DNA of 64,000 nt from Symsagittifera roscoffensis (taxonomy: Eukaryota > Xenacoelomorpha > Acoela > Convolutidae), in the NCBI RefSeq assembly GCF_963678635.1, contig NW_026971193.1, positions 18,001 through 82,000 of the forward strand, given 5' to 3'. The notes under the pieces were generated by a model. That model saw only the letters and a program-made list of their open reading frames with translations, did no database searches and was not told the DNA's origin. The translations under genes were made by a program, and so were the position numbers. Each line of letters starts with the position of its first letter. Within the stretch, counting starts at the first letter, position 1. Below, one piece after another: positions 36,988 through 48,730 of this stretch.

Positions 36988-37180
36988 CCGAATCCGGAGG
37001 GGTTTACTTTCCACAAAACCGGAGGGGTCCGAATCCGGAGGGGTCTTATAGTTGCTAATTCAGAGGGGTCCAAATCCGGAGGGGTCTTATAGTAACCAAC
37101 TCAGAGGGGTCCAAATCCGGAGGGGTCTAGCTTCTATCAATCCGGAAGGGTCCTATTTGTGCCAATCCGGAGGGGTATTG
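36988..37180 (+). repeat. CCGGAGGGG motif cluster (copy B leader)
   Basis: About nine copies of AATCCGGAGGGGTC in degenerate direct repeats, matching the cluster in copy A. The motif core is better conserved than the A/T-rich spacers between copies, suggesting selection on the motif. Confidence 0.75.
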
Positions 37181-37968
37181 TTTTATTAAGGACTTAGGTA
37201 GACGAAAGAAAGACTAAAAAGTGAGAGGTATTAGGTTATTAGCACACAGGCTAGGTATCAGTGACTGCACTGGTAACTTGCCTTTCAATAAGAACCAGAC
37301 TAATACAAAACAGGTCCGAACTCGGATATTCGCGACACTAAGTCTGAATTAAAAAGAGCGTGATTCATTGGTGTGGATTGAAACATAATACGTTTTTGGG
37401 AAAAGTGACTGCCCTGAGGATTTTAGTAGGTCTAGCTCGGGCAGTCCGAAGGCAGATAGGTAACACAGTACTCGGTGGGTGCAATAGACGCCCACTTGAG
37501 AAAATTACTGCCTTCAAAGTTTTGTCTGTTTGGTGCAGCACCGAGCAGGGAAAACTTTTTCTTTAAAAGACAGGTTCGACTATTGTACTGCGACCGACTA
37601 AGAGTACAAGACACATACGTTTTTTTATATAATACATTCATATTGTGTCAATATATATTATTTGTTTTTGATTTTAAATCAACATAAACTGTGCTTGATC
37701 GGGTAGTGAATACACTATCTTTTAAATTGACTGATAACATCATATTGTGCTAGTTTTCAAATCTTACCACCGATATTCGGTTACTGTGAATAAAATTTAT
37801 ACACACTGTACTCTGACAACATACAGGGATTCGTGGTCACTATTTAATAGAATCTGGTGAAATTTATTGTGTTGTGTCATTATTATTGTTAATAAAACTA
37901 TAAGGAATTGAGTTAAGTATAGGCATTAATCGAGTTAAGTATAGGCATTAAAAAGTGACAAATAGAGA

Positions 37969-40283
37969 ATGAGTCTAGACAAGTCAAGGATACCAAAACG
38001 AGGTAAAAGCTCTAGGAAATTCATACCTGAAAAGCAAAGAAAAACGATGACCGATCCTTTTGTGGATTGGATCAAGCGATCCCGGTCCGATAAAGAGGAG
38101 ACGGTTTCAGGCAGAATGGTTGAAACGAGAAGTCAGAAGACCTCAGAAGAGCGAAGACAACTGTTAGAAGTGGAGGTCAATACGGACCATACCATGAACG
38201 ACAACCAGGGAGTAAATGGACTGGAAGGGAGAGGCAGAAGGCTGGCGAGTGAATCTACTCCGGTAGAACAAGGCCACGATTTTGCCACTTCCACCGGGAC
38301 ATTGGATCGGGAAGAGATGTCGGAACTGTCCGACATCTCAACTGAAGTAGCGGCAACTAGAAGATCTCCGACAGACAACACTATGACACTATGATGGCAA
38401 GCGGAACTGGGAAGCAAACAACGTCGTCATCGTTCTCAGAAAGAATGAAGAACACCTTAGGAAACTTCTTTCCATTCAGCATGGGGGGAGGAGCAGGAAA
38501 CGATGGTGAGTCCCAGGAGGATGAGGAAGATGAAGAAGAGCAAGGGGACTTTGGATCTCAAGTCAGCCTCAATAGTTCGATCCAGGAGAGTGAGGCACAC
38601 GTCGGAAGAGAGACTGGAACCATGGACAAATTTGGTGTAGTGACAACGATAAGCAAGGAGGCAAACACACCGGGCCAGTCAAAGGACTTCGCGATTAGGA
38701 CAAGTTCGGAGCCACAACCTGAAGAGAGTAGAACCAGAGGGCTAGGCAATGCGTTAATGGATCCAGAAATAAATAATGAAAAGACGTTGAAGCAGAGAGT
38801 CAAGGCCCGGATCTCGACAAGCACGAAGTTACCTGGGACCGACAGGGTTACACCGCCACTAGTGACGCCACTCGTGGATAACGGGGCAGCACTAGAGGAA
38901 GCCTTAAACAACATAGTGGGCAGTTTAGGAGAACAAAATGAACAGATGTCGATAAGGACGAGTGAACTAGAAAGAGCAGTTCACATTGAAAGAGAAAGAC
39001 TGCGGGAAGAAATAAACCGCAACAGACAAGAAGTTGGCAGAAGCGAAAAACGCTTGAAAGAAAGAACGGACGAACATATGACGAGGAACTTGTCGCGAAT
39101 GACAAGAGAGGCGGAACAGAGGGAGTTACGCTTAAGAGCCGACATGGAGAAGTTAAGAATTCAGCAAGAGCAGTCTCTTGGGTCTCTTGACACAAAGATA
39201 GACGCGATGATGGAGAGGCGAACGCAGGCTATCATGGATAGGTTGGACGGGCTACTAAGCAGCAAGAGTGGACCAAAAGAAGGAGAGCCGAACTCGGGAT
39301 GTCCCAGCAGGGAACCGAGGGTGAACTTCAATGAACATCAAAGGAGGAAGACATATGGATCCACTAGAGGCAGGGGCAGTTCATCAGGCTATGCCACAAG
39401 GGGTAATACAGCATGGGGCCCGAACAGTAGAGCAAATTCAACGGGGAACAGACAGACCTCTGACGAATGACAAACGCAAGGCACACATGCGACTGGGAGA
39501 AGTGATTCCGGCAACAGGGGGCATGCAATCCCGAAGAGGAGTCATGTAGGTCAAGCGGGAAACGCTCATGGTGATTCAGATTGCAGGGATGCACCGCACA
39601 CAGAGCCTTCGACAAGGTGTGAGGACACTCAAGCGGGACACTCAAGGGATGCTACGGCAATGGCCACAGCATTTGAACCCCTGAACAGGTCTTTGGAGAC
39701 ATTCCTGACGAGGTTATCTAGAACCAATGAACGCAGTGAGAAGTCCAGAAGAGTCTTTAAGAAGCCAAGATGCTACAAAGACGAATCTGATGGCTGTATT
39801 GATACCTGGATAGAGGTAATAAAGCTGCATTTCGAGGAAGAGGACTTGTCGGAGAGACAGGAATGCAGCGCGCTCACCAGCAACTTAGAAGGGACAGCCC
39901 TGAACTGTGTCATGGCCAAGAAACAGTATCAACGTGACACTGCTGAAAAAATCTTCGAAATCTTGTTAAACCGTTTCGGATCAGGGGTGCAGGGGCACCA
40001 GGCGATGATGCGCTTCGAGAAACGGAGGCAACGAGAAGATGAAACAATAGACAAGTTTCTCGATGATTTGGAAATGCTGAGAAGACGCAGCCAACCGGAT
40101 GAGTCAAACCGAAGGATGAACCTGGCCATAGCCTCAAAATTCATCGATGGTGTGAAAAATGATGAACTTCGTACGATGCTAGCAACGCATTACACACCAC
40201 TATCAACTAATGCGCCAACACCGGAGGAGTTGAGGCTCAAATCAAAAGAGTATCTTTTGTTGAAACCTCCTTCGAGATCTTAA
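37969..40283 (+). pseudogene. gag: Gag coiled coil and capsid portion, copy B
   Basis: Structural protein that would assemble the particle. The N-terminal third is rich in Ser, Glu and Arg. A clear heptad-bearing segment of about 130 residues precedes an Arg/Gly/Asn-rich stretch likely to bind RNA. The capsid part has a Trp-containing first helix ('DTWIEVIKLHF') and the 'LEGTALNC' turn typical of retrotransposon Gag. The start ATG at 37969 is preferred because the frame runs on from it into the 38043 region without a stop, unlike copy A where one base is missing. Confidence 0.8.
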
Positions 40284-40361
40284 TATTACAAGAACAATTA
40301 TGGAAATTTTAACAACGGACCAGCAAACCAAGGGAACAATTGGTACAAACCGAGGGATGAT

Positions 40362-41280
40362 ATGGACAAGAGACGTTCTTGTGCTAATTGCAGTTCAACA
40401 GACCATCATGTGTCAGCATGCCCAGCTTACAAACAAGGCATGAAAGCAATAGGCTTTAGCCTCGAGGACGAAGATGCGTCAGAGTTGGATCACGAGGATT
40501 TCATGAGAGGGGTAATTGCGAAATTCGGCCCGAGGTGTTTCTTTTGTAACTTGGAAGGTCATTTTAAATCAGATTGTCCGCAATTCTGGGATGCAGTGGC
40601 AGACATCAAGCATCCAAGACATGAAGAAGCTTTGTCAGGAGTGAAAGCCAGCAAGGCTCGACTTTTGAGTGAAGCGGAGGCACGCAGAAAGGATAAACCT
40701 CAAGAGCTGGTAGCAAAGAAGATGCAAGCGGTAACAGAGGAAGCACGTGAACCGGAACCAGCAACTGCGGCCGATGACTTCAAAATCGATTATAGGGCAG
40801 CTGCGAGGGATGCTATAAATAGAGTACAACAGGAACTAGTGACGAAAGAGATTGAACAAAAGGTGAAACTCGAGCTGGAGAATGAAAAATTACAGGAGCA
40901 ATTGAACGCCTTCGAAGCAACGGAAGATGAAGAGGCAAAAGCACCAAGCAGCTTGAGTTTGAAACTTAATGTTATCTCTGGTCAGAGGTTCGGTATGGCA
41001 CCGCAAGGAAGTAAAATACAGTCGATAATCTCGGTGGCAGGGCATCAGGTAATCAGAAATCTGAGTGAGCCGTCTGAGATCACTTTGATGCATTTGGACA
41101 CATATGCAGACTATCTGAGGCAGATGGAGCCACGCACCGAGTCGAGGGCTGTGAGGGCACTACTAACGACGGGTGGCCCTCGCACGAAGAAAGTTCATGG
41201 ACGCTACCTAGAAGTCTATGGGCCGTATCAAGTGATGCTGAACGTGGATGGGATCAGTATCTACACCAGGACTTATGTAA
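40362..41280 (+). CDS. zinc knuckles and helical spacer
   Basis: Start of the long open portion. Two CX2CX4HX4C knuckles lie about 50 residues apart and are the nucleocapsid. A Lys/Glu-rich predicted coiled coil follows (about 40720-40930), then a Leu/Ile-rich stretch and the run-up to protease. The 190-bp part from about 41103 to 41290 is missing in copy A. Confidence 0.8.
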
Positions 41281-42180
41281 CAACGGATGATGACCAAATA
41301 GGGCAGATCTATTTGGGAGAAGAGGAACTCAAGGTCCGCAGGATAGGCCATGACGCCATGATGGAACAAGACGCAGTACACATTGGATATGAAGCAGATG
41401 TGACAGCACATCTGCTCGACACCAACGGAACAAAAATCGGAGTCACAGGGCTTCTGGACACAGGAGCGGTAGTGAGTGTGATGCCGATAAAAACTTGGGA
41501 AAGAATGGGCTTCACGCGGGAAGATCTAATTCCAACGAATCTCCGACTGGCCGCAGCCAATCGAGGAGCCATCTACGTAGCCGGAAGAACACCGATAACG
41601 GTCCTTCACATGGGAGGACGAGATCTTTGGATGAGCTTCCTGGTGGTAGAGAATCTGGACGATGCCGACCAATTCATCTTGGGCAGAGATTTTGTCAGGA
41701 ATTTTGACGTGATGATTGATTTGAACAACGGTCTGATACGGATTAGAAACCCGGACCGAAAGTATGTTAAGAGACCAATTAATAGGATAATAACAGACGA
41801 AAATAAGGTACCAGTTTTTTTGGATAGAAAAGTAAAATTAAAACCAGGACAAGCTGTAGTAGCAATTTTTAGAATGAGAAATTTAAATTCGTTGAGTGAT
41901 AGTAAACAGGTTTGCTTGGTACCAAATCCAAATAGTCAGAGTTCGGTGATTTTAGGCCGGAGCTTCTCGGTAACGCGAAACGGACTGTGTGTCAGTGTGT
42001 TGTTGAACACACTGGACACCACGGTTTCAATCCAGCGTGGAAAGAAGCTTGGCTACGCTTTGCCGATGAGGACCGACTATGAGGAGACACAAAACTTGAA
42101 GAAATATAGTGTGAAAGACTGTCCTTATCATGCAAATAAAGATAAAATTTTAAAGAGAATCAATGAATTAAAATCTATTC
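41281..42180 (+). CDS. pol: aspartic protease domain
   Basis: Retropepsin that would cleave the polyprotein. The active site 'LLDTGAVVSV' sits near 41450-41480 and the second conserved block 'FILGRDFV' near 41679-41700, which corresponds to the ILG motif of retropepsins. The region after it (41800-42180) is conserved linker. This is the segment amplified in copy A. Confidence 0.88.
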
Positions 42181-42439
42181 ATAAATTGTTTTCAATGAAA
42201 TCCGAAACGGACGACGGCTTATCAAGCTGCTCGAATTTTCCGGAACGCCCCTCGTCATGTGAACTAGATTCTGACAAACCGGTTTTGCCAGAAATAGAAC
42301 ATCTAAAAGGGAAAATAGGTGATGGAGATTTTGAAAAATTGCGGGACCTCCTAAATCGGAACGCTGATGTATTTTCAAAACATAAGGCGGACATCGGTTG
42401 CTGTAATTTCGTCGAACACGAGATCGAACTAGAAGAGGG

Positions 42440-43760
42440 CGCCGTTCCTCATAGGGAAGGCGCAAGGCGAATGACGCCACATAAATCGGAAGCGTGCCGA
42501 GCGGAAATAGAAATGTTGCTTGAATACGACATGATAGAGCCCTCGAAATCGCCATGGGCTTGCGGAGTAGTAATGGCGAAAAAGAAAGGGGGGCAGCTTA
42601 GATTCTGTTGCGACTTTCGTTACTTGAACGCGGTAACGATAAAAGATGCGTACCCGATACCGCGAATAGACGAGAGCCTATCTAAACTTGGTGATGCCAA
42701 GTTCTTCACCACATTGGACTTAGGTTCTGCCTTCTGGCAGGTTCCTTTGCGGAAAAAGGATAGAGAAAAAACCGGTTTCGCGTGCGAATTGGGGTTGTAC
42801 CAGTGGAAGAGGATGCCCTTCGGCTTGTCCAATGCAACAGCAACTTTTCAAAGGCTGATGGCTCAGGCTTTGACAGGAGTGACCAAAAAGTACGGGAATC
42901 TCTTGATGTGCTACGTGGATGACGTAGTCATAGCGACACCGACCCTGGAGGATCACATTGATCGGCTCGATGAGGTCTTTGGATGCATGAAAAGAGCAGG
43001 ATTAAAATGCAAACCATCGAAATGTGAAATCCTCAGGGATTCGATAAAGTACCTAGGGAGGATGGTAGACAGGCATGGTGTGAGGCCAGATCCGGAAGCA
43101 GTAGAGGCTGTGCTGACATGGAAGGCTCCGAGGACGGACACACAGCTAATGAGCTTCCTGGGGTTTGCCAATTATTACCATGAATTCATTAAAGGATATG
43201 CGGATAAGGTGTACCCGATGCAGAAGCTGATGCGCAACAAAGGGAAAAAGTTCGAATGGAACGATGAGGCACAGGTTGCTTTCGAGAACATAAAGCGGGA
43301 ACTGTGCGAAGTGCCAGTGCTGGGCATGCCTACAGAAAAGGGCATGTATGTTCTCGACACAGACGCATCGGTGGTGGCCATCTCAGGAATCTTGCATCAA
43401 GAGCAAGAATGGAACGGAAGAACAGTTCTCCGTCCCATTGCATACGGCAGCAAAGTCTTGAGTGACACAGAGATGAAATATGGCGCACCAAAAGCAGAAA
43501 TGTTTGCAGTAGTCACCTTTGTGGAGAAGTACCGTGCATACTTGGGGAGCGCTCCCTTCAAGTTACGCGTGGACAACAGAGCGTTATCCTGGTTGAAGAC
43601 CTACTCGATGGATCAGAGTTATATTGGTAGATGGATAGTAAGACTGGATGGCTACCACATGATAATCGAACATAGGATGCGTGATAAACACCAGAATGCT
43701 GACAGCCTCAGCAAGAAAACTGAGTTCTATGAAAGATTGGAGCAGAAGCAGGCCAATCAG
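42440..43760 (+). CDS. pol: reverse transcriptase and RNase H
   Basis: RT motifs in order: 'SPWACGVVMAKKK', 'RFCCDFRYLN', 'YPIPRIDE', 'TTLDLGSAFWQV' (motif A Asp near 42718), 'PFGLSNATATFQ' and YVDD at 42912-42923. 'FLGFANYYHEFI' marks the thumb. RNase H follows with DTDAS (43356), the 'KAEMFA' Glu (near 43495) and 'RVDNRALSW' (near 43568). All catalytic residues expected of a Ty3/gypsy RT-RNase H are present. Confidence 0.93.
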
Positions 43761-45090
43761 GCGGAAATAAAGGAGGGATTCTCGTTTCTGGACAAAGAAA
43801 CTTATGAAGCGCTTCCCTTAACGAGATGGTTGGATAAATCAGGACATCCAATTCCAGGGCACCCTGAGCTACCTGTAGAGAAAGCAGCCGAGATAAAGAT
43901 CCTGTCCAAGGAGGACCCGGTCCCCTTGGATTTGTTGCTGCGCTCGAACCTGGTCCAGCAAGAACTCTCTCGCATGAATATAAACAGCCTCTCATTATTG
44001 GATAAAACGGTGCAAGTCACACCACAAGTAATGCGGATGCTGGGTGGATTGTTAGAAAGAGAAGTGACCAGAGATGACCCCGAGTGGACAGCAGCAGTGG
44101 CATCGCTAACAGTCAGTGAGAAGGTGAAGATCATGCCGTCCAGACGACAGCACGAAGAGAACGAAAGGGATTGTAGGACAATAGTTCAGCAACTAGTATC
44201 CTCAATACCCCAGGAGATTTTAACAAGTACTTCTTACGGACAGAAAGAACAGGGGAGCAGCAATCGAAAGAAAACCGTCACCTTTGTGGACCGGGATAAA
44301 GAGGGTGAAGTTGTAGAACAAAAACTGCCGCAAGACTATTTGTCCGGGGAGAAGGATGAGGAGAAGAACCAGCAATCACAAGATCAACACCCGGGACAAG
44401 GAAATTTGTCCGGGGAGTCTGAGATAAACGAGGAAATTCCTGATGAGAGACAGGACCCAGAGAACAAGGTTTTGTCCGGGGAGTTCAGGTGGATGCGAAG
44501 AAAGCACAGACATGATCTGGAGGAGCGTGCAGTCTCCAGCACAACCTCTTCGACGGATGATGCTTCCCGAAACTCAGGAATGGACACCTATTCAGACAGG
44601 AACTCGAGTTCGGGATCCGAACTGTCAGAACTGGCGATACACACGCTACTAGTGGAAACTCGGGTGAGAGACCTGGACAGAGAGGTGTACCAGGATCCTG
44701 ACAGTGATTGCTACCTAATACCAAGCGAAAGAGTCTTTGACAACGCAGCGGATGACTTAGAAACGATAGCGGTATCGAAACGTTCGTTAAGCCTGTTGCC
44801 GCAGAAAGAGGTAGTCAGGACTCATCTTCAGCCGTTTCAGCAAGAAACACAACCGTTGGCGAAGATTTGGTGCGTTAAGATGGAAGAAGACACACATCAG
44901 CCCAACGAGCTGAATAGTCAGATGAGAGTCATGAAGACGTACTTGAAGGCGAGATACAGACTCTCGGACCTTCTAAGGGCGCAGAGAAATGATCGCATGA
45001 CAAGCAACCTAAAAAGGTGGATAGAAAACGGTGCACCTGACAAAGGTGACCTAGAAGAAGATAGCTATAGGATCCTGAGACAATACTTCA
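43761..45090 (+). CDS. extended linker between RNase H and integrase
   Basis: About 450 residues rich in Ser, Glu, Asp, Arg and Gln with a repeated 'LSGE' motif (near 44341, 44406, 44476). No domain is recognised. Most Ty3/gypsy elements have a much shorter tether here. Sequence similarity to copy A is kept across it, including the Ser-rich stretch near 44530-44620. Confidence 0.75.
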
Positions 45091-46327
45091 TGCAGAAGGA
45101 GGGGAGATTATATCTGAACAAGGACGGGATCGTGGCTTGCAGGAGAAGAGAAGAAGACAAGGTCTTATACAAATATAACGCGATAGTGTTGCCGCAACTC
45201 TATCAGACAGAACTATTATTCAGGTCGCATAATCAGATGGGCCATCAAGGGATCGACAAAGTGTATCAGAGGATCCTGAAGCGCTTTGAGTGGCCTGGAA
45301 TGAAAAAGGCATGTGAGAAATGGGTAACAGCGTGCCTGTCATGCCAACAGGTCAAGGATCCAAGGAAATTACGATTTCCTTTACAATCGATTGAGTCGTC
45401 TGAATTCAACGAGGTGGTGCAGATAGATCACCAGAAGATATGCATGACAGACAGCGGTTATAACCAAGTCTTGGTCATGATAGATCACTTCACGAAGTAT
45501 GCAGAGGCCGTGCCCTGCATAACTGCCTCGGCGGAAGAGACATGCGACCACCTGATCAACACGTGGATAGCAAGACATGGTTGTCCGATGACGTTTCAAT
45601 CGGATAATGGAACAGCTTTCGTAGGAGAGCTTACGAAAGAGCTTATGAGACGCTCACAGGTCGCTCAGGCTCACTCCACGACATACCACCCTCAAACGAA
45701 TGGCCTAGTGGAAAGGCAGAATAGGACGTTAGTGTCGATGCTGAGGGTATATTGTTCCAGGTACATGACCGATTGGGACAGATACCTTCCACAGGTGATG
45801 GGAGCTTATAATAGCACGCAACACTCCACCACTGGAGTCAGTCCACACATGATGCTGACGGGGCACGAGAAGTCTTTACCCTTGACATTCTTCTACCCAG
45901 AGTATGAGGGAAAGAAGACATCTCCACAGGTTTACGTAAGGGATGTGATCAGACGTCAACAGGAGTTGAACGATCTGTGCAGACGAAATACTCAGCAAGC
46001 ACAGGCAAGGCAAAGGAAAAGATTCGACAAGAAAGCAGCTGGCGCAAAAGCTTACTCGGTGGGAGACTATGTATGGGTATTTCAGAACGTTATACCACCG
46101 AAAGGGACAAAGAAACTTCTAAAGAAATGGGGGGACCCTTCATGATTACGGAGGTGCACCAGGAGGGACGCTTTTATAGACTGAGTACTGGCCGAGCCGC
46201 CCACTACGAGAACATCAAGCCACACATTCCATCGACAGAAGACTGGTGTATACCTGCGGACATGGAAGAAGGGGATTATCTAATGATGGATCCTGCTTGT
46301 GAGGTCAATGAAAAAGGCACCAGGTAG
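45091..46327 (+). pseudogene. pol: integrase, copy B
   Basis: Inserts the cDNA into the genome. HHCC zinc motif: His residues of 'SHNQMGHQG' (near 45226) and Cys pair 'ACLSC' (near 45331). Catalytic core: Asp of 'QIDHQK' (near 45424), Asp of 'QSDNGT' (near 45601), Glu of 'GLVERQ' (near 45707). GPY/F-like module 'PFMITEV...YRLSTG' near 46137-46190. One base is missing near 46130, so the module is in another frame, and TAG ends that frame at 46324-46326. The core is otherwise intact. Confidence 0.9.
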
Positions 46328-47079
46328 AAGAACGATGGAAACGAAGTCGTAGAGGAAGGTACGGATACACCATTGGACCTGGATCCAAACGAACAGATCG
46401 AAGCGGACGATGAAACCTTACCCTACGCAGAAGAGGATTGGCAGGATCCCGAACAGATAGAGGTTCCCAAGAACTTGGAACCAGATCTTCCGTTCACGAT
46501 GCGGACTCGTCAGAAGGACGGGACGAGACCAAGAAAGAAATACAATCCTTACGGTGACGATTTTGTAGTGGATAGGATAGATCTGAAGAGAATAGTGGAG
46601 GAAGTAGTGGGTTTAGAGGAAATAACCGTGTCACAAGACGTTGACATAGTCGATGATCACAACGATGAGTGGGTTGACGACTGGTCGAAACCCGAGGTAG
46701 AATTCGACGATGAGCAACAGCAGTCAAATGAACAAGACCTGACGAACCTGCGTGTCTTAGAGTGGCTGAACGAAATGACATCAGACCATAAAGAGACCAG
46801 CGTTACGATTCAAGACGTAGATCGTGAAAGCGCAAAATACATTAAGATCGAACGAGATGATCCTTCCTGGGCTGCCCAGGAAGGACAACTTCTCATTCCA
46901 GCTTCTAACCTTGACTTGATATCCGGTATGCGATCGACGGGGACGCCGATGGATATTTTTGTCCGGGGAGTGGGGGTAGGAATTACCCACACTGAAAACC
47001 TGATAATAAAAAAGTTGAGAATAGCAAGAGAAACAGGAGACTTAGAAGCAGAAACAGGCGAAGAACCTAAGAAACCTGG

Positions 47080-47581
47080 CATAGGCAGGGTAGTTGAGTC
47101 ATATTTTAATTTACCGAATGAATATTCTAGTAACATAATACTAACAGACAGTGATTTCATACTCACAAACAGAACATGTGCGATAGCAATCACCGCAGAC
47201 ATGAGTTTTAGGACAGCGTTAGCGGCAGATTTTAAGAGAGAATACAAAAACGTGGAATTCCTTTGGAAGCAAAGACCAGGGATAGGGGGCGTAGCAGCCT
47301 TACCTCCGGCGGTGTCGCAGATACCGGGAAAGTACTTATGCTTCTTGGTAACGAGGGCGACCGAGAAGCAGCACGTGGACCCAGAAAACCTAGTCTTGTC
47401 TTTGACGAGGCTGAGGGACTTCCTTGTGGAAATGGACGTGAAGGAGCTCTCGCTTCCAGTGTACGATCCAAACAGAGGAAGACTGCATCCTCGGGAATTG
47501 TACGCGCTTGTACACGTGATATTCTCTGATACAAACATACAAGTATATCTACATAAGAAATATTACTTAAGTATAGGCTGA
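47080..47581 (+). CDS. macro-like domain at the polyprotein C-terminus
   Basis: The last 160 residues or so follow the TARG1/OARD1 type of macro fold: a strand near 'IILTDSDF', 'CAIAITADM', helix 'TALAADFKREY', 'GIGGVAALP', strand 'KYLCFLVTR', a helix ending 'LRDFLVEMDV', strand 'KELSLPVYD', helix, and a final 'TNIQVYLH' strand. Macro domains bind or hydrolyse ADP-ribose adducts. The Lys after the central strand and the GCGLD loop with the catalytic Asp in TARG1 are replaced here (VTR; DPNRGRL), so catalysis is doubtful. The replacements are the same in copy A, apart from one residue in A's second copy. Homology is judged by eye. Confidence 0.65.
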
Positions 47582-47971
47582 GTGAAGTGTGAAAGAGTGT
47601 TAGGCCAAAGATTAAGTTGTGTGTAACATGTGATATGTGTGTTATGTTATGTTATGTGTTAGGTTATTAAGATCATGGGTAAGTAGGGGTTAGTGACCAT
47701 GAACAACTGAATGACGATCTTGGGAATAGATCCAAAGTTTGGACTGTCCAATCTTAGGTCGAATTCCAAAATTTTAGAAACCAATTGATTTTAACAAATT
47801 TTAGGATAAATATCTTTCTATCTGAACTGTTTTAAGCAAATTTTAACGATATATGTTAAGGTGAAACTGACAAGTGTGACATTCGTGATTTCTTTTCTAG
47901 ATCCTGATTGATCATTTAAATTACTCACTTGAGTCAAAGAATCGAATCAAATCAAAGTTGAAAAGAATAGA
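47582..47971 (+). other. spacer between gag-pol and ORF2
   Basis: 390 bp, A/T-rich, with TGTTATG repeats near 47640-47665 and no ORF. It holds the candidate 3' splice site at 47888-47900. Confidence 0.7.
47888..47900 (+). promoter_or_regulatory. candidate 3' splice acceptor for a subgenomic RNA
   Basis: A pyrimidine tract ending TTCTTTTCTAG stands 71 nt upstream of the ORF2 ATG. Splicing from a leader donor (for example AG|GTAAC at 37460) to this site would bring ORF2-ORF5 near a 5' end, as retroviruses do for env. Copy A lacks the site because of its deletion. This is a prediction. Confidence 0.45.
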
Positions 47972-48730
47972 ATGGACAATTTCAACCTGGATGAATTGAT
48001 GGACCTGGCAGAGGCATATGTAGGACCGATGGTAGATGCGATCTATCGTCGGCTGATCGAACGAGACTTCGCTCTGGAGGACCCAGAGGTGGTCATGTTG
48101 CTGACCGCCCTGATCAACATCTTGGGGCACGACAACCGTGGGGACCGCCCCACGGAAGTCCTGTTGATGGCAGCATATGGAGAAAGAGGAGTACTAGACC
48201 GCCCGAACATGAGAGTGATGAGGTGGAGAAACGGGGCTCTCTCGGGGAGTGACTTGGCGAATGAGCCTGGATTGGGAAGTTCTAGGACTTACCAACCAGG
48301 TGAGATGCCAATGCCCTCTAAGCCTAAACCTGGGCTGACGAGAATGCATCGGGAGATGAACAGCGAGGCGACCTCGTCTGGTTCACCACTGAGAGCAGCT
48401 GTGCCACCAAAAAGGGCGAAAGTAACACAGAAGGTTCAGACGAACCAAACCATACAAGATCTGGACGAGATGAACGATCAGCTGAGAAGTACGAAGAAGG
48501 AGTTAGACGATATGACGAAGACCATGCTGGCGATGGAGGAAGATCGGGACATGTGGAGAAAGTTGTTTGAAGACTGCAACAAAAAGCAGGGTCAAGAGAT
48601 CGAACGCTTAAGGCAGGAATACAAAGAGCGATCGGAGCAGGTGGCGTTGACAACGGCTGTGGAGAAAGTGATACCTGCTAGGGATATTCCTCGTGGGCAG
48701 TCCCCGATGGAGCTCTTGACGCCTCGATAA
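47972..48730 (+). CDS. ORF2: coiled-coil protein, unknown function
   Basis: 252 residues, uninterrupted. The first 65 residues are acidic and helical, the middle is Pro/Ser-rich with a basic 'PPKRAKVTQK' patch that could be a nuclear localisation signal (about residue 148), and residues 160-225 form a charged coiled coil. No signal peptide or membrane segment is visible. Its TAA is followed at once by the ATG of ORF3 (TAAATG). Absent from copy A. It may be a second structural or nucleic-acid-binding protein; function not recognised. Confidence 0.7.
   Translation: MDNFNLDELMDLAEAYVGPMVDAIYRRLIERDFALEDPEVVMLLTALINILGHDNRGDRPTEVLLMAAYGERGVLDRPNMRVMRWRNGALSGSDLANEPGLGSSRTYQPGEMPMPSKPKPGLTRMHREMNSEATSSGSPLRAAVPPKRAKVTQKVQTNQTIQDLDEMNDQLRSTKKELDDMTKTMLAMEEDRDMWRKLFEDCNKKQGQEIERLRQEYKERSEQVALTTAVEKVIPARDIPRGQSPMELLTPR

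Larger units (their letters stand above)
34994..37968 (+). other. long 5' leader of copy B
   Basis: No credible ORF in about 3 kb. It contains motifs of the TCCGGAGGGG type near 35556, 35584, 35816, 36281, 36638, 36851 and 36927 and a cluster at 36988-37180. The conserved block 37432-37620 includes a possible splice donor AG|GTAAC (GT at 37460). Just before gag, 'GAGTTAAGTATAGGCATTA' occurs twice in tandem (about 37911-37950). Confidence 0.7.
37969..47581 (+). pseudogene. gag-pol: gag-pol-macro polyprotein, copy B (few breaks)
   Basis: A single frame of about 3,200 codons, so gag and pol are not split by a programmed frameshift. Order: disordered N-terminus; coiled coil (about 38880-39270); RG-rich stretch (39310-39460); capsid-like domain (39660-40283); zinc knuckles (40380-40424, 40536-40580); helical spacer; protease; RT; RNase H; linker of about 450 residues; integrase; acidic region; macro-like domain. 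Breaks: a 7-bp duplication near 38380, TGA at 39468-39470, TAA at 40281-40283, loss of one base near 46130, and TAG at 46324-46326. Copy A is open at most of these sites, so they are private mutations. The largest uninterrupted part, 40362-46145, is 1,927 codons. Confidence 0.9.

Noticed and set aside
38380-38394. Programmed frameshift in gag
   Set aside because: It is explained by a 7-bp duplication (ACACTATG repeated) absent from copy A.
39468-39470. In-frame TGA in gag as programmed readthrough
   Set aside because: Copy A has no stop at this position and has its own TGA elsewhere (9069), so these look like private mutations.
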